NCBI GenBank assembly: GCA_023227945.1
Contig: JALOCC010000008.1
Location: 1-53,221 of the forward strand
DNA length: 53,221 bases
From: Candidatus Omnitrophota bacterium
GTDB lineage: Bacteria > Omnitrophota > Gorgyraeia > Duberdicusellales > 4484-171
Reading direction: 5' to 3'
Shown here: positions 31,977 to 39,913 of the stretch, in pieces
Layout: every line of letters begins with the position of its first letter
Numbering within the stretch: position 1 is the first letter of the stretch
The notes under the pieces: generated by a model
Told to the model about the DNA's origin: nothing
The model's input: only the letters and a program-made list of their open reading frames with translations
The model's database searches: none
Position numbers and translations under genes: made by a program

Positions 31977-33230
31977 ATGTTTAAAAAAAGTTTCTTGAAA
32001 AAAATAGCGCAAAATGAAAGCGTCAGCTTTAAGTTTCTTGAAAGGCAATTGCAGCAGGGTAAAGTTGTTATTCCCGTTAATTCAAAAAGACATATAATTC
32101 CTCCGGCTATCGGGCAGGGTTTTAAGGTAAAAGTTAACACCAACATAGGGACATCTACGGAAAAGTCCAACGTAAACGAAGAAATAAAAAAGCTGAAAGT
32201 TGCTTTAGATTGCAAGACAGATACAATTATGGATTTAAGCACTGGAGGTAATCTCGCGCAAATCCGCAGGCAAATATTAAAAAATTGTCCTGTACCGCTT
32301 GGCACGGTTCCTATATATGAAGCTGCCGTAGGGGTAGAAAACCGGCATCGCGGTTTCGAAACGATGACATTTGATGATATTTGGGATGTTTTAAAATCCC
32401 AGGCAGAGGATGGCGTAGATTTCTTTACCATACACGTAGGAATTGTCAGGGAATTTTTAAAAACTATAGCCAAGAAAAAACGCGTTGGCGGAATAGTAAG
32501 CAGGGGCGGGGCGATATTAACGCGATGGATGTATGTTAATAAAAAAGAAAACCCTTTTTATGAAAATTTTGACAAAATACTGGATTTAGCCAAAGAGTAT
32601 AATATTACACTTAGCCTGGGTGATGCGCTTAGGCCGGGAGCAATAGCCGACTCAAGCGATGATTTGCAAATTTCCGAGTTGATGGTTTTAGGCGAGTTGG
32701 TTAAAAAATGCCGGAAGAAAAGTGTGCAGGTTATGGTTGAGGGCCCGGGACACATTCGTTTAGATGAAATAGCCTTTAATATGCTTTTACAGAAAAAAAT
32801 TTGCAAGGGCGCGCCGTTTTATGTTTTAGGCCCGCTTCCTACTGATATCGCAGCAGGATATGACCACATCAGCGCAGCTATAGGCGGAACAATAGCAGCT
32901 TTTTTCGGTGCAGATTTTTTATGTGTTGTTACCCCCGCAGAACATCTGCGCCAGCCGTTAGTTTCGGATATAAGAGATGGCGTGATGGCCTCGAAGATTT
33001 CCGCTCATTGTGTTGATTTGCTGCGTTTTAAAGATGAGCTGGAAAAAGATCGTAAACTTTCTACGTATCGTGCGTATAGGAATTGGGAAAAAATGTTTCC
33101 ACTTGCTCTTGATGAAAAGAAGGCGCGTCAATTGCGTAACAGCCTAAAGACGCATGCTAAAGATATGTGCACTATGTGCGGTAACTTCTGTTCCTTAAAG
33201 ATAATTGAGAAGTGTAATTTACTGAAATAG
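31977..33230 (+). CDS. thiC: Phosphomethylpyrimidine synthase ThiC (short form)
   Basis: ThiC is a radical-SAM enzyme converting aminoimidazole ribotide to HMP-phosphate for thiamine. The 417-residue protein lacks the long N-terminal extension of enterobacterial ThiC. It has DLSTGGNLAQIR, GTVPIYEAA, SRGGAILTRWM, SLGDALRPGAIADSSD, VEGPGHIRLDEI and GPLPTDIAAGYDHISAAIGG. The C-terminal cluster motif is CTMCGNFCS (CX2CX3C), one residue shorter than the common CX2CX4C. It starts two bases after thiD2. No TPP riboswitch is visible. Confidence 0.95.
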   Translation: MFKKSFLKKIAQNESVSFKFLERQLQQGKVVIPVNSKRHIIPPAIGQGFKVKVNTNIGTSTEKSNVNEEIKKLKVALDCKTDTIMDLSTGGNLAQIRRQILKNCPVPLGTVPIYEAAVGVENRHRGFETMTFDDIWDVLKSQAEDGVDFFTIHVGIVREFLKTIAKKKRVGGIVSRGGAILTRWMYVNKKENPFYENFDKILDLAKEYNITLSLGDALRPGAIADSSDDLQISELMVLGELVKKCRKKSVQVMVEGPGHIRLDEIAFNMLLQKKICKGAPFYVLGPLPTDIAAGYDHISAAIGGTIAAFFGADFLCVVTPAEHLRQPLVSDIRDGVMASKISAHCVDLLRFKDELEKDRKLSTYRAYRNWEKMFPLALDEKKARQLRNSLKTHAKDMCTMCGNFCSLKIIEKCNLLK

Positions 33231-33244
33231 AGCAAGGACATTTA

Positions 33245-33272
33245 GGCATCTCGGATATGTATCCTCGATGCC
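33245..33272 (+). other. Nested perfect hairpin between thiC and tRNA-Gly
   Basis: GGCATC-TC-GGATA-TG-TATCC-TC-GATGCC: two perfect stems are separated by symmetric TC/TC mismatches. Read on the minus strand the internal loop is GA/GA. There is no U-tract, so a terminator role is uncertain. Confidence 0.6.
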
Positions 33273-33312
33273 GCTGAAAATCAAGGAATAACCCTGTATA
33301 GATACATTTTCA

Positions 33313-33384
33313 GCGGGATTAGCTCAACTGGTAGAGTGCCAGCTTCCCAAGCTGGAGAAACGGGTTCAAGTCCCGTATCCCGCT
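33313..33384 (+). tRNA. tRNA-Gly (CCC)
   Basis: Cloverleaf read by eye. Acceptor is GCGGGAT/ATCCCGC with discriminator U, D stem GCTC/GAGT, anticodon stem CCAGC/GCTGG, loop TTCCCAA (anticodon CCC), T arm ACGGG-TTCAAGT-CCCGT. U73 fits bacterial tRNA-Gly. The CCA end is not encoded (TTCTAA follows). It lies alone between thiC and the lipoprotein gene. Confidence 0.95.
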
Positions 33385-33460
33385 TCTAATGCCTGGCGCA
33401 TAAGTAATTTATCTGCTTGTATTTAATTATAAATTGCTGTATCATATATATTCCGTGGTT

Positions 33461-33970
33461 ATGTATATACTATTGTTTTTATCCATAATACTTGCTTTTG
33501 TTTCCTGTACTCCAGCCACCGTAACGAACCAGCCCTGCTCATATTCTACACCTTCTAAAAATTACCAGGTTAACTCCAGCACAAGAAATACGTACCTTAA
33601 TTTCGTTTGGCCCCTTCAGGGCGAAGTTATTAATAATTTCGGTACTAATGTAAATCACACTTCAAACAAAGGGATAAATATAAAGGCCAAGCCGCAGGAT
33701 GTTGTTGTTGCTTCCGAATCCGGACAGGCAGTATTTGCTGACCATATAACCGGATGGGGCAAAACAGTGATACTTAAGCATGCAAATAATTTTTATACTG
33801 TTTATGCTAATTTGAATGATATAAAAATAAGAGAGGGATTTCTAGTAAAAAAAGGTGAGCCAGTGGGGCATGTTGCCCAGCTTACACCTGACAAAGAAGG
33901 GATTTTGCATTTTGAGATAAGAAAAAAGCACCTCGCCGATAACCCTTTACGTTATCTTAAGGCTAATTAA
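33461..33970 (+). CDS. NlpD-like degenerate M23 lipoprotein
   Basis: A 169-residue protein with a lipoprotein signal (LLFLSIILAFVSC; Cys about residue 16). The LytM/M23 domain is FVWPLQGEVINNFG...NKGINIKAKPQDVVVASESGQAVFADHITGWGKTVILKHANNFYTVYANL...LHFEIRKK. The zinc ligands are lost: HxGxD reads NKGINI and HLHFE reads ILHFE, as in the amidase activators NlpD and EnvC. The predicted role is to activate cell-wall amidases in division. The start at ATG 33461 is chosen because it begins the signal peptide. Confidence 0.8.
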   Translation: MYILLFLSIILAFVSCTPATVTNQPCSYSTPSKNYQVNSSTRNTYLNFVWPLQGEVINNFGTNVNHTSNKGINIKAKPQDVVVASESGQAVFADHITGWGKTVILKHANNFYTVYANLNDIKIREGFLVKKGEPVGHVAQLTPDKEGILHFEIRKKHLADNPLRYLKAN

Positions 33971-33973
33971 AAC

Positions 33974-35590
33974 ATGAAAGAGCAGGAATTCTGGAGAAAT
34001 AAATTACAAATTTTGGATAAAAGGTTAAACGCTTTTTCGCAAGGGTATCGGCAGAATATTGCAATACTAGGAGAAGATAGCGATGAGATAAGCTATCTCT
34101 TGGATAATTATTTTAGCGTAAACACGATTAAAGATGTCATTTATATACGCACATCAACTGCTCATATTGACCGCCGAGGGTTTTTCAAAAGTATATTATT
34201 TTCTCTACTTAGCGAATATTTGAATAAAGAGGATAGCCTGGATAATCTTATAAATTATAGCCAGGGTATGTTGCCTTCCACACTTGATTTTGCCAAAGAT
34301 ATAATTAAGCGTACCAATCCGCCGTCATTCATTGAGTCTCTTGAAGTAATAAATAAATTTATAAATGAAACCTCAAAAAAGTGTGCTTTTATAATAGAAG
34401 ATTTTCTTAGATTAAGAGATATTTTTCCAACTTTTCATCAGGATTTTTCTAAATTTATAATTTTGCAAAACAATTGTATGGTGATTTTAAGCGATGTTGA
34501 CACAAGAGAATCGGAAAAAACGCTTTATAGCGAATTGAATTTTCTGTTTGGAAATTTCGAAAAAATAGCTATTGATGAAAGTAACTTCGTAAACAGGTTT
34601 ATGTGCGTAAGGAAATCTTTTGAAGATATTGAGTGCCTTCCTTTTTTCGTGTCATTTTTTGTCAACATTCTCGGTCCAAATACAATCTACCACAATTTAA
34701 TGAGGCATTATGTCAAAAACACTTACAAAAAAGAAGATGAGAATTACTCGATAATTGCGGCACTGCGTGATGCGCTGTATGCACGGGAAACATATTTTTT
34801 CCAAAAATTCATGAAGAAAATAAATAAAATCGAAGAGAACTTTCGTGATTCAACAGCATTAATCAAGTTATTGATTGCTATAAGCGATGGTTATATCAGG
34901 GAAGGAGAGCTTACATCGCTGCGTATTTTTGATTCCAAGAATCTAAAAAATAAATTACAAAAACTTTGCGACTTAAATTATGTGGAAAATCTTGGCGCAG
35001 TTTATGGGATAAAAGACCCTTTGTTCTCTTTCTGGATATCACATGTTTTCAAAATGTTTTTTTCTACCCCTGTCTTTGATTCGCAGAAAAGGCTTCTTTT
35101 ATTCCGTAGAAAAGTCGAGGAATCGATTTCGCTTTTTAAAGAAGATTTCTACAAGGATAAAATAAAAAAGGTACTTGAACTTTTTGGTTCTTTCAGAAAC
35201 GATGTATTAAAATTGGGAAAGGACCGCTACCGGCTGCCACTGATAGAAAAAAGCAGGCTGATGTCTTATCCCGATAAAAAAATGCATTTACTCATAGGCG
35301 AAGGCAGGGAAGTTTTATTCGTTGCGATTAAAGAAGAAGAGGCAAACGATAATGATATTTTTGATTTTATTGAGAAGGGCGGTTCTCTAAAAGGAAAAAA
35401 CGTAAAAAAGATATTCGTTTCGCTTGAGGATTTTACATCCAGCGCCAAGTTAATAGCAAAAAATAATAAATTAATTGCTTGGGGAATTAATGAGATGAAC
35501 GATTTATGCCGGGCATACAATAAGCCTATTATTTGCGTTGAAGCTAAACGAGTAGAGGGTAGAGAAAGTGAGAATATTGGTAATTTCTGA
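33974..35590 (+). CDS. Large protein resembling an archaeal-type ATPase with lost P-loop
   Basis: A 538-residue cytosolic protein. Its layout recalls AAA ATPases of the archaeal ATPase/DUF234 type. At about residues 26-50 there is a strand-loop-helix (NIAILGEDSDEISYLLDNYF) where GxxGxGKT is expected but absent. A Walker-B-like CAFIIEDFLRLRDIF (about 137-151) is followed by VILSDVD. A winged-helix-like segment (about 295-350) and a C-terminal alpha/beta domain ending in an ICVEAKR strand come next. It overlaps the phosphodiesterase. Function unknown; family assignment tentative. Confidence 0.5.
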   Translation: MKEQEFWRNKLQILDKRLNAFSQGYRQNIAILGEDSDEISYLLDNYFSVNTIKDVIYIRTSTAHIDRRGFFKSILFSLLSEYLNKEDSLDNLINYSQGMLPSTLDFAKDIIKRTNPPSFIESLEVINKFINETSKKCAFIIEDFLRLRDIFPTFHQDFSKFIILQNNCMVILSDVDTRESEKTLYSELNFLFGNFEKIAIDESNFVNRFMCVRKSFEDIECLPFFVSFFVNILGPNTIYHNLMRHYVKNTYKKEDENYSIIAALRDALYARETYFFQKFMKKINKIEENFRDSTALIKLLIAISDGYIREGELTSLRIFDSKNLKNKLQKLCDLNYVENLGAVYGIKDPLFSFWISHVFKMFFSTPVFDSQKRLLLFRRKVEESISLFKEDFYKDKIKKVLELFGSFRNDVLKLGKDRYRLPLIEKSRLMSYPDKKMHLLIGEGREVLFVAIKEEEANDNDIFDFIEKGGSLKGKNVKKIFVSLEDFTSSAKLIAKNNKLIAWGINEMNDLCRAYNKPIICVEAKRVEGRESENIGNF

Positions 35591-36065
35591 TACGCACATA
35601 CCTATTGTGGCGGATAAACTGCCTGCGGTAATAATAGAAGAAGCTAAAAAGAGCAATTTTTGCATACATGCAGGTGATTTTGTCGCCGCAAGCGTTTTTT
35701 ATGAGCTCTCTAAGATAACGAAAACTTATGCTGTGTGCGGTAATATGGATAATTCCGACCTTAGAAAGGAACTTCCGGAAAAACAAATCATCGAATTGGG
35801 CAGTATCAGGGTAGGTTTAATACATGGTAGAGGCTCTCCGGCAATGCTGATGGATTACATAAATACAGAGTTTAAGCAAGAATTAAGTACAATAAATATA
35901 ATTATCTTTGGGCACACTCATAATCCGCTTGATAAAGAAATCGATGGCAGGATATATTTTAACCCTGGTTCCTGCACAGATAGGATTTTTGTGCCATGCC
36001 CGTCTTATGGTATTTTGGAGATAGATGGGAAAAACATCAACAGGAGGATAGTAAAGTTTGAATAA
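35568..36065 (+). CDS. YfcE/MJ0936-type metallophosphoesterase
   Basis: A 165-residue calcineurin-like phosphodiesterase with the metal-binding series LVISDTHIP (D, H), HAGDF (D), VCGNMD (N), LIHGRG (H) and FGHTHNP (GHTH). The start is GTG at 35568 inside the preceding gene, because MRILVISDTHIP is the natural N-terminus. Its substrate is unknown; relatives cleave phosphodiesters of small molecules. It overlaps the HIT gene by eight bases. Confidence 0.9.
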   Translation: MRILVISDTHIPIVADKLPAVIIEEAKKSNFCIHAGDFVAASVFYELSKITKTYAVCGNMDNSDLRKELPEKQIIELGSIRVGLIHGRGSPAMLMDYINTEFKQELSTINIIIFGHTHNPLDKEIDGRIYFNPGSCTDRIFVPCPSYGILEIDGKNINRRIVKFE

Positions 36066-36543
36066 ATTGTGGGCACCCTGGCGTATAACCTATGTTTCTA
36101 ACACCCGCGCTAAAGGGTGTATCCTTTGTAAGGCTTTTAAGGAAAAAAAGGACAAAAGAAATCTTGTAGTTCTAAGGTCGAAACATTCATTCGCCATTCT
36201 TAATACTTTTCCTTATAACAATGGCCACGTTATGGTTGTTTCTAACCGTCATGTTTCTTCTATTGAAAAACTTAAAGATAAAGAAATTCTAGATATTAAT
36301 AAAGTGCTTATCAAAATGTTAGCGGCTTTGAAAGCTACATTGAAACCCGCTGGTTTTAATGTGGGTATAAATTTAGGAAAAGTTTCCGGCGCCGGTATAG
36401 ATAAACATTTACATATCCATATTGTGCCGCGTTGGCTCGGAGATACAAATTTTATGCCTGTTTTATCGGATACTAAAATAATATCGCAAAGCTTGAGCGA
36501 ACTTTACAAGAAATTAATTAAGCATACCGCAGGAATGAAATAA
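36058..36543 (+). CDS. HIT-family hydrolase/phosphorylase
   Basis: A 161-residue histidine-triad protein. HLHIHIVPRW (His117, His119, His121) is the active site. CILC (21-24) with a later His resembles the zinc site of Ap4A-phosphorylase-like members, and LWAPWRITYV is typical of this subgroup. It likely cleaves dinucleoside polyphosphates or AMP conjugates. The start is TTG at 36058; a second TTG at 36067 is possible. No ATG fits. Confidence 0.88.
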   Translation: MNKLWAPWRITYVSNTRAKGCILCKAFKEKKDKRNLVVLRSKHSFAILNTFPYNNGHVMVVSNRHVSSIEKLKDKEILDINKVLIKMLAALKATLKPAGFNVGINLGKVSGAGIDKHLHIHIVPRWLGDTNFMPVLSDTKIISQSLSELYKKLIKHTAGMK

Positions 36544-36617
36544 ATCCCGTTAGAAAACTTACTCCATTTAGAGATTTGTTTCTAATGGGGCTCACGCAGG
36601 ATATTTTCTAACGGGAT
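36544..36617 (+). repeat. CCCGTTAGA palindrome, copy 1 (dgt leader)
   Basis: ATCCCGTTAGAAAA (36544-36557) and TTTTCTAACGGGAT (36604-36617) are an exact 14-bp inverted pair. An internal TTTCTAATGGGG (about 36579-36590) is a degenerate third arm. Related elements occur at 39759-39805 and 47933-48047. It lies ten bases before the dgt ATG. Confidence 0.8.
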
Positions 36618-36627
36618 AAATGAGATT

Positions 36628-37824
36628 ATGAGTAAAATTACAGCAAAAAAAAATATCAAGCTAAACAGCAGGTATAATTGGCAGGACTATGAAGAAAAAA
36701 TGCTTTCTCCTTTGGCGATGAAGTCTAAGCATTCCAGGGGAAGGAAACATTATGAAAAAGAACATCCTTACCGTTCATTGTACCAGAGAGACCGGGACAG
36801 AATAATACATTCTGCGGCTTTTAGACGGCTCGAATATAAAACTCAGGTTTTTGTTTATCATGAAGGCGATTATTTCCGTACCCGGCTTACCCACACCTTA
36901 GAAGTTGCGCAAATAGCAAGGACCATAAGCAAGAATCTTAAGCTAAATGACGACCTTACCGAAGCAATTGCGCTTGCGCACGATGTGGGGCATACCCCTT
37001 TTGGGCATGCAGTTGAAGCCGTACTTAATGAGCTGATGATAGAGGAGGGTGGCTTTAATCACAATGAGCAAGGGCTCAGGGTAGTAGATTCTTTAGAAGA
37101 AAGATACCCTTCATTTAAAGGGCTTAACCTTTCCTGGGAGACCCGCGAAGGCATAATCAAGCACAGTATGAATGTGGGCAAAGATTTTGCCAGCCGTTAC
37201 GCCGAGTTTAATCCCGCTGAGCAGCCAACTCTTGAAACTCAGGTGATGGATGTTTCTGATGAAATTGCTTACGATAACCATGACATAGACGATGGCATAA
37301 AATCAGGGTTAATCTTTGAAGAAGATTTACGAAAGAAATCTCAGTTATGGAATATGATTTACCGAAAGGTAAAGGCAGAACATTCAAATCTCAACAGCAA
37401 CCTGCGCGTTTATCTTATGATAAGAAACCTTATAAATACGCAAGTTACCGATTTAATAGAAAATACTTTTCGTAATGTCAGGAAATTAAAAGTGTTCACA
37501 TTTAAAGATATTATAAAATGTGAAGAGCGTATTGTGTCTTTCAGCGATGGAATGAATAACTTAAGAAGTGAGCTTCGCGAATTCCTTTTTGATAATCTTT
37601 ATTGTCATTGGCGCGTATTGCGTATGACCGATAAAGCTACGAGGTTTGTCAGCGCCCTTTTTGATGTTTACCTTCATAACCCGCAGTTGCTTCCGCCGCC
37701 CTTTAGGGATGAAACACAAGGTAATGGTGTTAAGCGTACAATATGCGATTATTTGGCAGGAATGACGGATAAGTATGCATTAGAGGAATATAAGAAATTT
37801 TTTGATCCTTATGAAAAAGTATAA
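36628..37824 (+). CDS. dgt: dGTPase-family deoxynucleotide triphosphohydrolase
   Basis: An HD-domain enzyme that removes triphosphate from dNTPs. The 398-residue protein has SAAFRRLEYKTQVF, RTRLTHTLEVAQIARTI (first His), ALAHDVGHTPFGHAVEAVL (His-Asp) and MDVSDEIAYDNHDIDDGI (late Asp). The length fits type 2 dGTPase-like proteins. It overlaps the following HD-GYP gene by 14 nt. Confidence 0.93.
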   Translation: MSKITAKKNIKLNSRYNWQDYEEKMLSPLAMKSKHSRGRKHYEKEHPYRSLYQRDRDRIIHSAAFRRLEYKTQVFVYHEGDYFRTRLTHTLEVAQIARTISKNLKLNDDLTEAIALAHDVGHTPFGHAVEAVLNELMIEEGGFNHNEQGLRVVDSLEERYPSFKGLNLSWETREGIIKHSMNVGKDFASRYAEFNPAEQPTLETQVMDVSDEIAYDNHDIDDGIKSGLIFEEDLRKKSQLWNMIYRKVKAEHSNLNSNLRVYLMIRNLINTQVTDLIENTFRNVRKLKVFTFKDIIKCEERIVSFSDGMNNLRSELREFLFDNLYCHWRVLRMTDKATRFVSALFDVYLHNPQLLPPPFRDETQGNGVKRTICDYLAGMTDKYALEEYKKFFDPYEKV

Positions 37825-38845
37825 AACTATATTTTCTTCATTTCATACGATATACCGCCTGATTACTACTTCCGGCGATATAAAAAATTTTGCAATGGGC
37901 ATATGCCGGTTATATAAAAATGCATTTTTGGCAGATAAAGTGACTGTAGTATTTAAAAATGTTAACACCCAGGGGTTTATGAAGATGCGGCTTGAGGACA
38001 AAAGCCAGTCGTTTAAAAAGGGAGGCATATCTATACTTACCAACAGGGAGAAAGAAATATTGCATCAGGAGAAGGAAGTAATGCTCGGAAACCGCCTGAT
38101 TTATCCTTTTATTTTTGCCGATGCCCTTGGCGCTGTTTATCTTAAACGTAATCCAAATAACCCGGAATTCAATGAATTAGAAAAAAAATGGTTTTTGTCA
38201 CTTTCCGAAGAAATAAGCATATCCTTAAGGATTTTTAATCTTTACCGCGAAGAAAAAAGGTTAATGATAAACTATATAAAGTCGCTCACAAAATTACTTG
38301 ACCAGTATGTTCCGACCTCATACTTGCACACCAAAAGTATATTTAAATTAATTAAAGCTATCGGTAAAGAAATGAAACTTTCTGAATCAGAAACAAAATC
38401 GCTCGAATATGCATCGCTTTTGCACGACGCCGGAAAAATTCAACTCCCCTCAGGGATACTTAAAAAACAGACCCCGCTTACCGACGAGGAATATAAAATA
38501 ATAATGAAACATCCGCGTAAGGGCGTGGAGATGATAAAGGACTTGGAAATATTAAAACCGGTTATACCAATAATTTTACATCATCATGAGCGGTATGACG
38601 GAAAAGGGTACCCTTCAAAATTCAGTAAAGACCAGATACCTCTGGGCTCAAGGATACTATCTTTGCTTGATGCATTTGATGCAATGTATTTTGGCAGGCC
38701 TTACAGAAAAAAAATGCATCTTATGGAGATAGAAAAAGAGTTACGTAATCAAATGGGTAAGCAATTTGACCCGCAGATAGTTGAAATTTTCCTGAAAATT
38801 CTTAACCGGAAAGACATCAGAAAACACTTGCGTTCCTTCTTGTAA
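37811..38845 (+). CDS. HD-GYP domain protein (c-di-GMP phosphodiesterase)
   Basis: A 344-residue protein. The N-terminal half (about 1-150) looks like a GAF-type sensor (FADALGAVYLKRNPNNPEFNELEKKWFLSLSEEIS). The C-terminal HD-GYP domain has YASLLHDAGKI (HD), MKHPRKGVEMI, HHHERYDGKGYP (GYP variant) and SLLDAFDAM. HD-GYP enzymes hydrolyse c-di-GMP. ATG 37811 is chosen over an upstream TTG. Two PilZ genes and a c-di-GMP riboswitch lie within 8 kb. Confidence 0.9.
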   Translation: MKKYKTIFSSFHTIYRLITTSGDIKNFAMGICRLYKNAFLADKVTVVFKNVNTQGFMKMRLEDKSQSFKKGGISILTNREKEILHQEKEVMLGNRLIYPFIFADALGAVYLKRNPNNPEFNELEKKWFLSLSEEISISLRIFNLYREEKRLMINYIKSLTKLLDQYVPTSYLHTKSIFKLIKAIGKEMKLSESETKSLEYASLLHDAGKIQLPSGILKKQTPLTDEEYKIIMKHPRKGVEMIKDLEILKPVIPIILHHHERYDGKGYPSKFSKDQIPLGSRILSLLDAFDAMYFGRPYRKKMHLMEIEKELRNQMGKQFDPQIVEIFLKILNRKDIRKHLRSFL

Positions 38846-38855
38846 ATCTTATAAT
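38828..38855 (+). promoter_or_regulatory. Promoter of the SPOR gene, near-leaderless
   Basis: TTGCGT (38828-38833), 16-base spacer, TATAAT (38850-38855). The predicted start is at about 38862, two bases before the ATG at 38864. There is no room for an SD. Confidence 0.5.
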
Positions 38856-38863
38856 AAAACCCT

Positions 38864-39442
38864 ATGCGCGGAGAACAATTGAAGCTTTTTGGTGCCGGCG
38901 ATGAGTCAAATTCAAAGCTTAAACGCCGGTTAGTCGTAATACCGCTTGATACTTTTATTCTATCGGGGGTTGTGGTCTTTTTGCTGTTTATCCTGGCTTT
39001 TTCTCTGGGCGTAGAGAAAGGAAGAAAAATTTCTACAGAAAGCGAGGATGCGGTTGAATTACTAGAGAAAGATTCAAAGCGGGAAACGATAAAGGCTGTA
39101 ACTTCGGATAAAAATGTACCCGAAAGACAGTTTGTAAAAACCGAAATTCGCCAAACTCAGGCAGTGGAAAATACGCAAATTACGGATAAAAAAATAGAGG
39201 CTACGCAGGCGGCTATTAATCCTAAAGAAGGTTATTACATACAATTAGCAAGTTACAATAAAGAAAGTTTTGCTGAAGCCGAAGCAAAAAAGTTAAAAGA
39301 CAAAGGTTTTCCTTCCTTTACGGCAAAAAAGGGCGCTTTCGTTGTTTTATACGTAGGGACTTTTAAAACTATTAATGAAGCTCAAAAGAATATGGGTTTG
39401 CTTAAAAAAACCTATAAAGATTGCGTATTGAGGAGGTTATAA
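38864..39442 (+). CDS. SPOR-domain membrane protein
   Basis: A 192-residue bitopic protein. It has a short cytoplasmic N-terminus, one membrane segment (LDTFILSGVVVFLLFILAFSLGV, about 28-50), a polar linker, and a C-terminal SPOR domain (GYYIQLASYNKESFAEAEAKKLKDKGFPSFTAKKGAFVVLYVGTFKTINEAQKNMGLLKK). SPOR domains bind denuded peptidoglycan at division sites. The TAATG junction overlaps the next gene by one base. Confidence 0.9.
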   Translation: MRGEQLKLFGAGDESNSKLKRRLVVIPLDTFILSGVVVFLLFILAFSLGVEKGRKISTESEDAVELLEKDSKRETIKAVTSDKNVPERQFVKTEIRQTQAVENTQITDKKIEATQAAINPKEGYYIQLASYNKESFAEAEAKKLKDKGFPSFTAKKGAFVVLYVGTFKTINEAQKNMGLLKKTYKDCVLRRL

Positions 39443-39750
39443 TGGGTTTACATTCATCTTTGAAGAGGGCCGAAAAATTATCATCGGCACGTTCAGTAAT
39501 GAAACGCACAGAGCGCCTTAAATGGCTTAAGGAAAGAGGCGCATGGAAAGAAGGCGACAAGGTATTGGGATTGCCAAAAATCAAAGTCGTAAAAGTCAAG
39601 GCAGATAAGAAAGAGAAAGCAAAAGAAGAAAAACCAGCAGAAGCCGCTGCTGTACCTGCCGCAGACGCTGCCGGCGTAAAACCGCAGGCACAACAAGCGA
39701 AACCTGCAGCAGCCGCAAAACAGGCTGCAAAGCAGCCCGCAAAACAGTAA
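39442..39750 (+). CDS. PVC-type small basic protein with Ala/Lys-rich tail
   Basis: The first 50 residues (MGLHSSLKRAEKLSSARSVMKRTERLKWLKERGAWKEGDKVLGLPKIK) match the small basic protein known from Chlamydiae and Verrucomicrobia, proposed to associate with the ribosome. The remaining part of about 50 residues is a low-complexity Ala, Lys, Pro, Gln tail not found in the short forms. GAGGAGG precedes the ATG at 39442; an earlier in-frame start at 39421 has no support. A terminator follows. Confidence 0.85.
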   Translation: MGLHSSLKRAEKLSSARSVMKRTERLKWLKERGAWKEGDKVLGLPKIKVVKVKADKKEKAKEEKPAEAAAVPAADAAGVKPQAQQAKPAAAAKQAAKQPAKQ

Positions 39751-39758
39751 AATGATTA

Positions 39759-39812
39759 CCCCGTTAGAAAAGGTTAAATTTGTAATCGGCTTTGTTCTAA
39801 CGGGGTTTTTCT
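39759..39812 (+). terminator. CCCCGTTAGAA hairpin with T-tract (terminator, repeat copy 2)
   Basis: CCCCGTTAGAA (39759-39769) pairs exactly with TTCTAACGGGG (39795-39805), followed by TTTTTCTTTTTT. This fits a Rho-independent terminator for the SPOR-small-basic-protein unit. The arms are the same as those of the repeats at 36544 and 47933, so a repeat element has been used as terminator. Confidence 0.8.
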
Positions 39813-39815
39813 TTT

Positions 39816-39851
39816 TTAACCCAAAAAATGCACGCTTCGCAGGCATTTTTT
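39816..39851 (+). repeat. Inverted 36-bp copy of the lpd terminator element
   Basis: TTAACCCAAAAAATGC, ACGCTTCGCAGGCATTTTTT equals the reverse complement of 22018-22053 without a mismatch, 17.8 kb away. Here the right arm (GGGTTAA) has been replaced by CCCG, so the long hairpin is broken. Nearby words (ATGCAAAAAAAATGCCGC) look like further decayed pieces. Confidence 0.8.
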
Positions 39852-39913
39852 TCCCGAAAGGCCGAAGGGGTATGCAAAAAAAATGCCGCGTATTAAATAG
39901 CACGCCGTGGCGC

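Noticed and set aside
31977..33230. TPP riboswitch for thiC
   Set aside because: thiC starts two bases after thiD2, and no CTGAGA...ACCTGATCTGG-type segments occur upstream in the operon.
39752..39913. 54-codon N-terminal extension of the SH3 protein
   Set aside because: The stretch is the terminator hairpin and the copied repeat; a signal peptide begins only after it.
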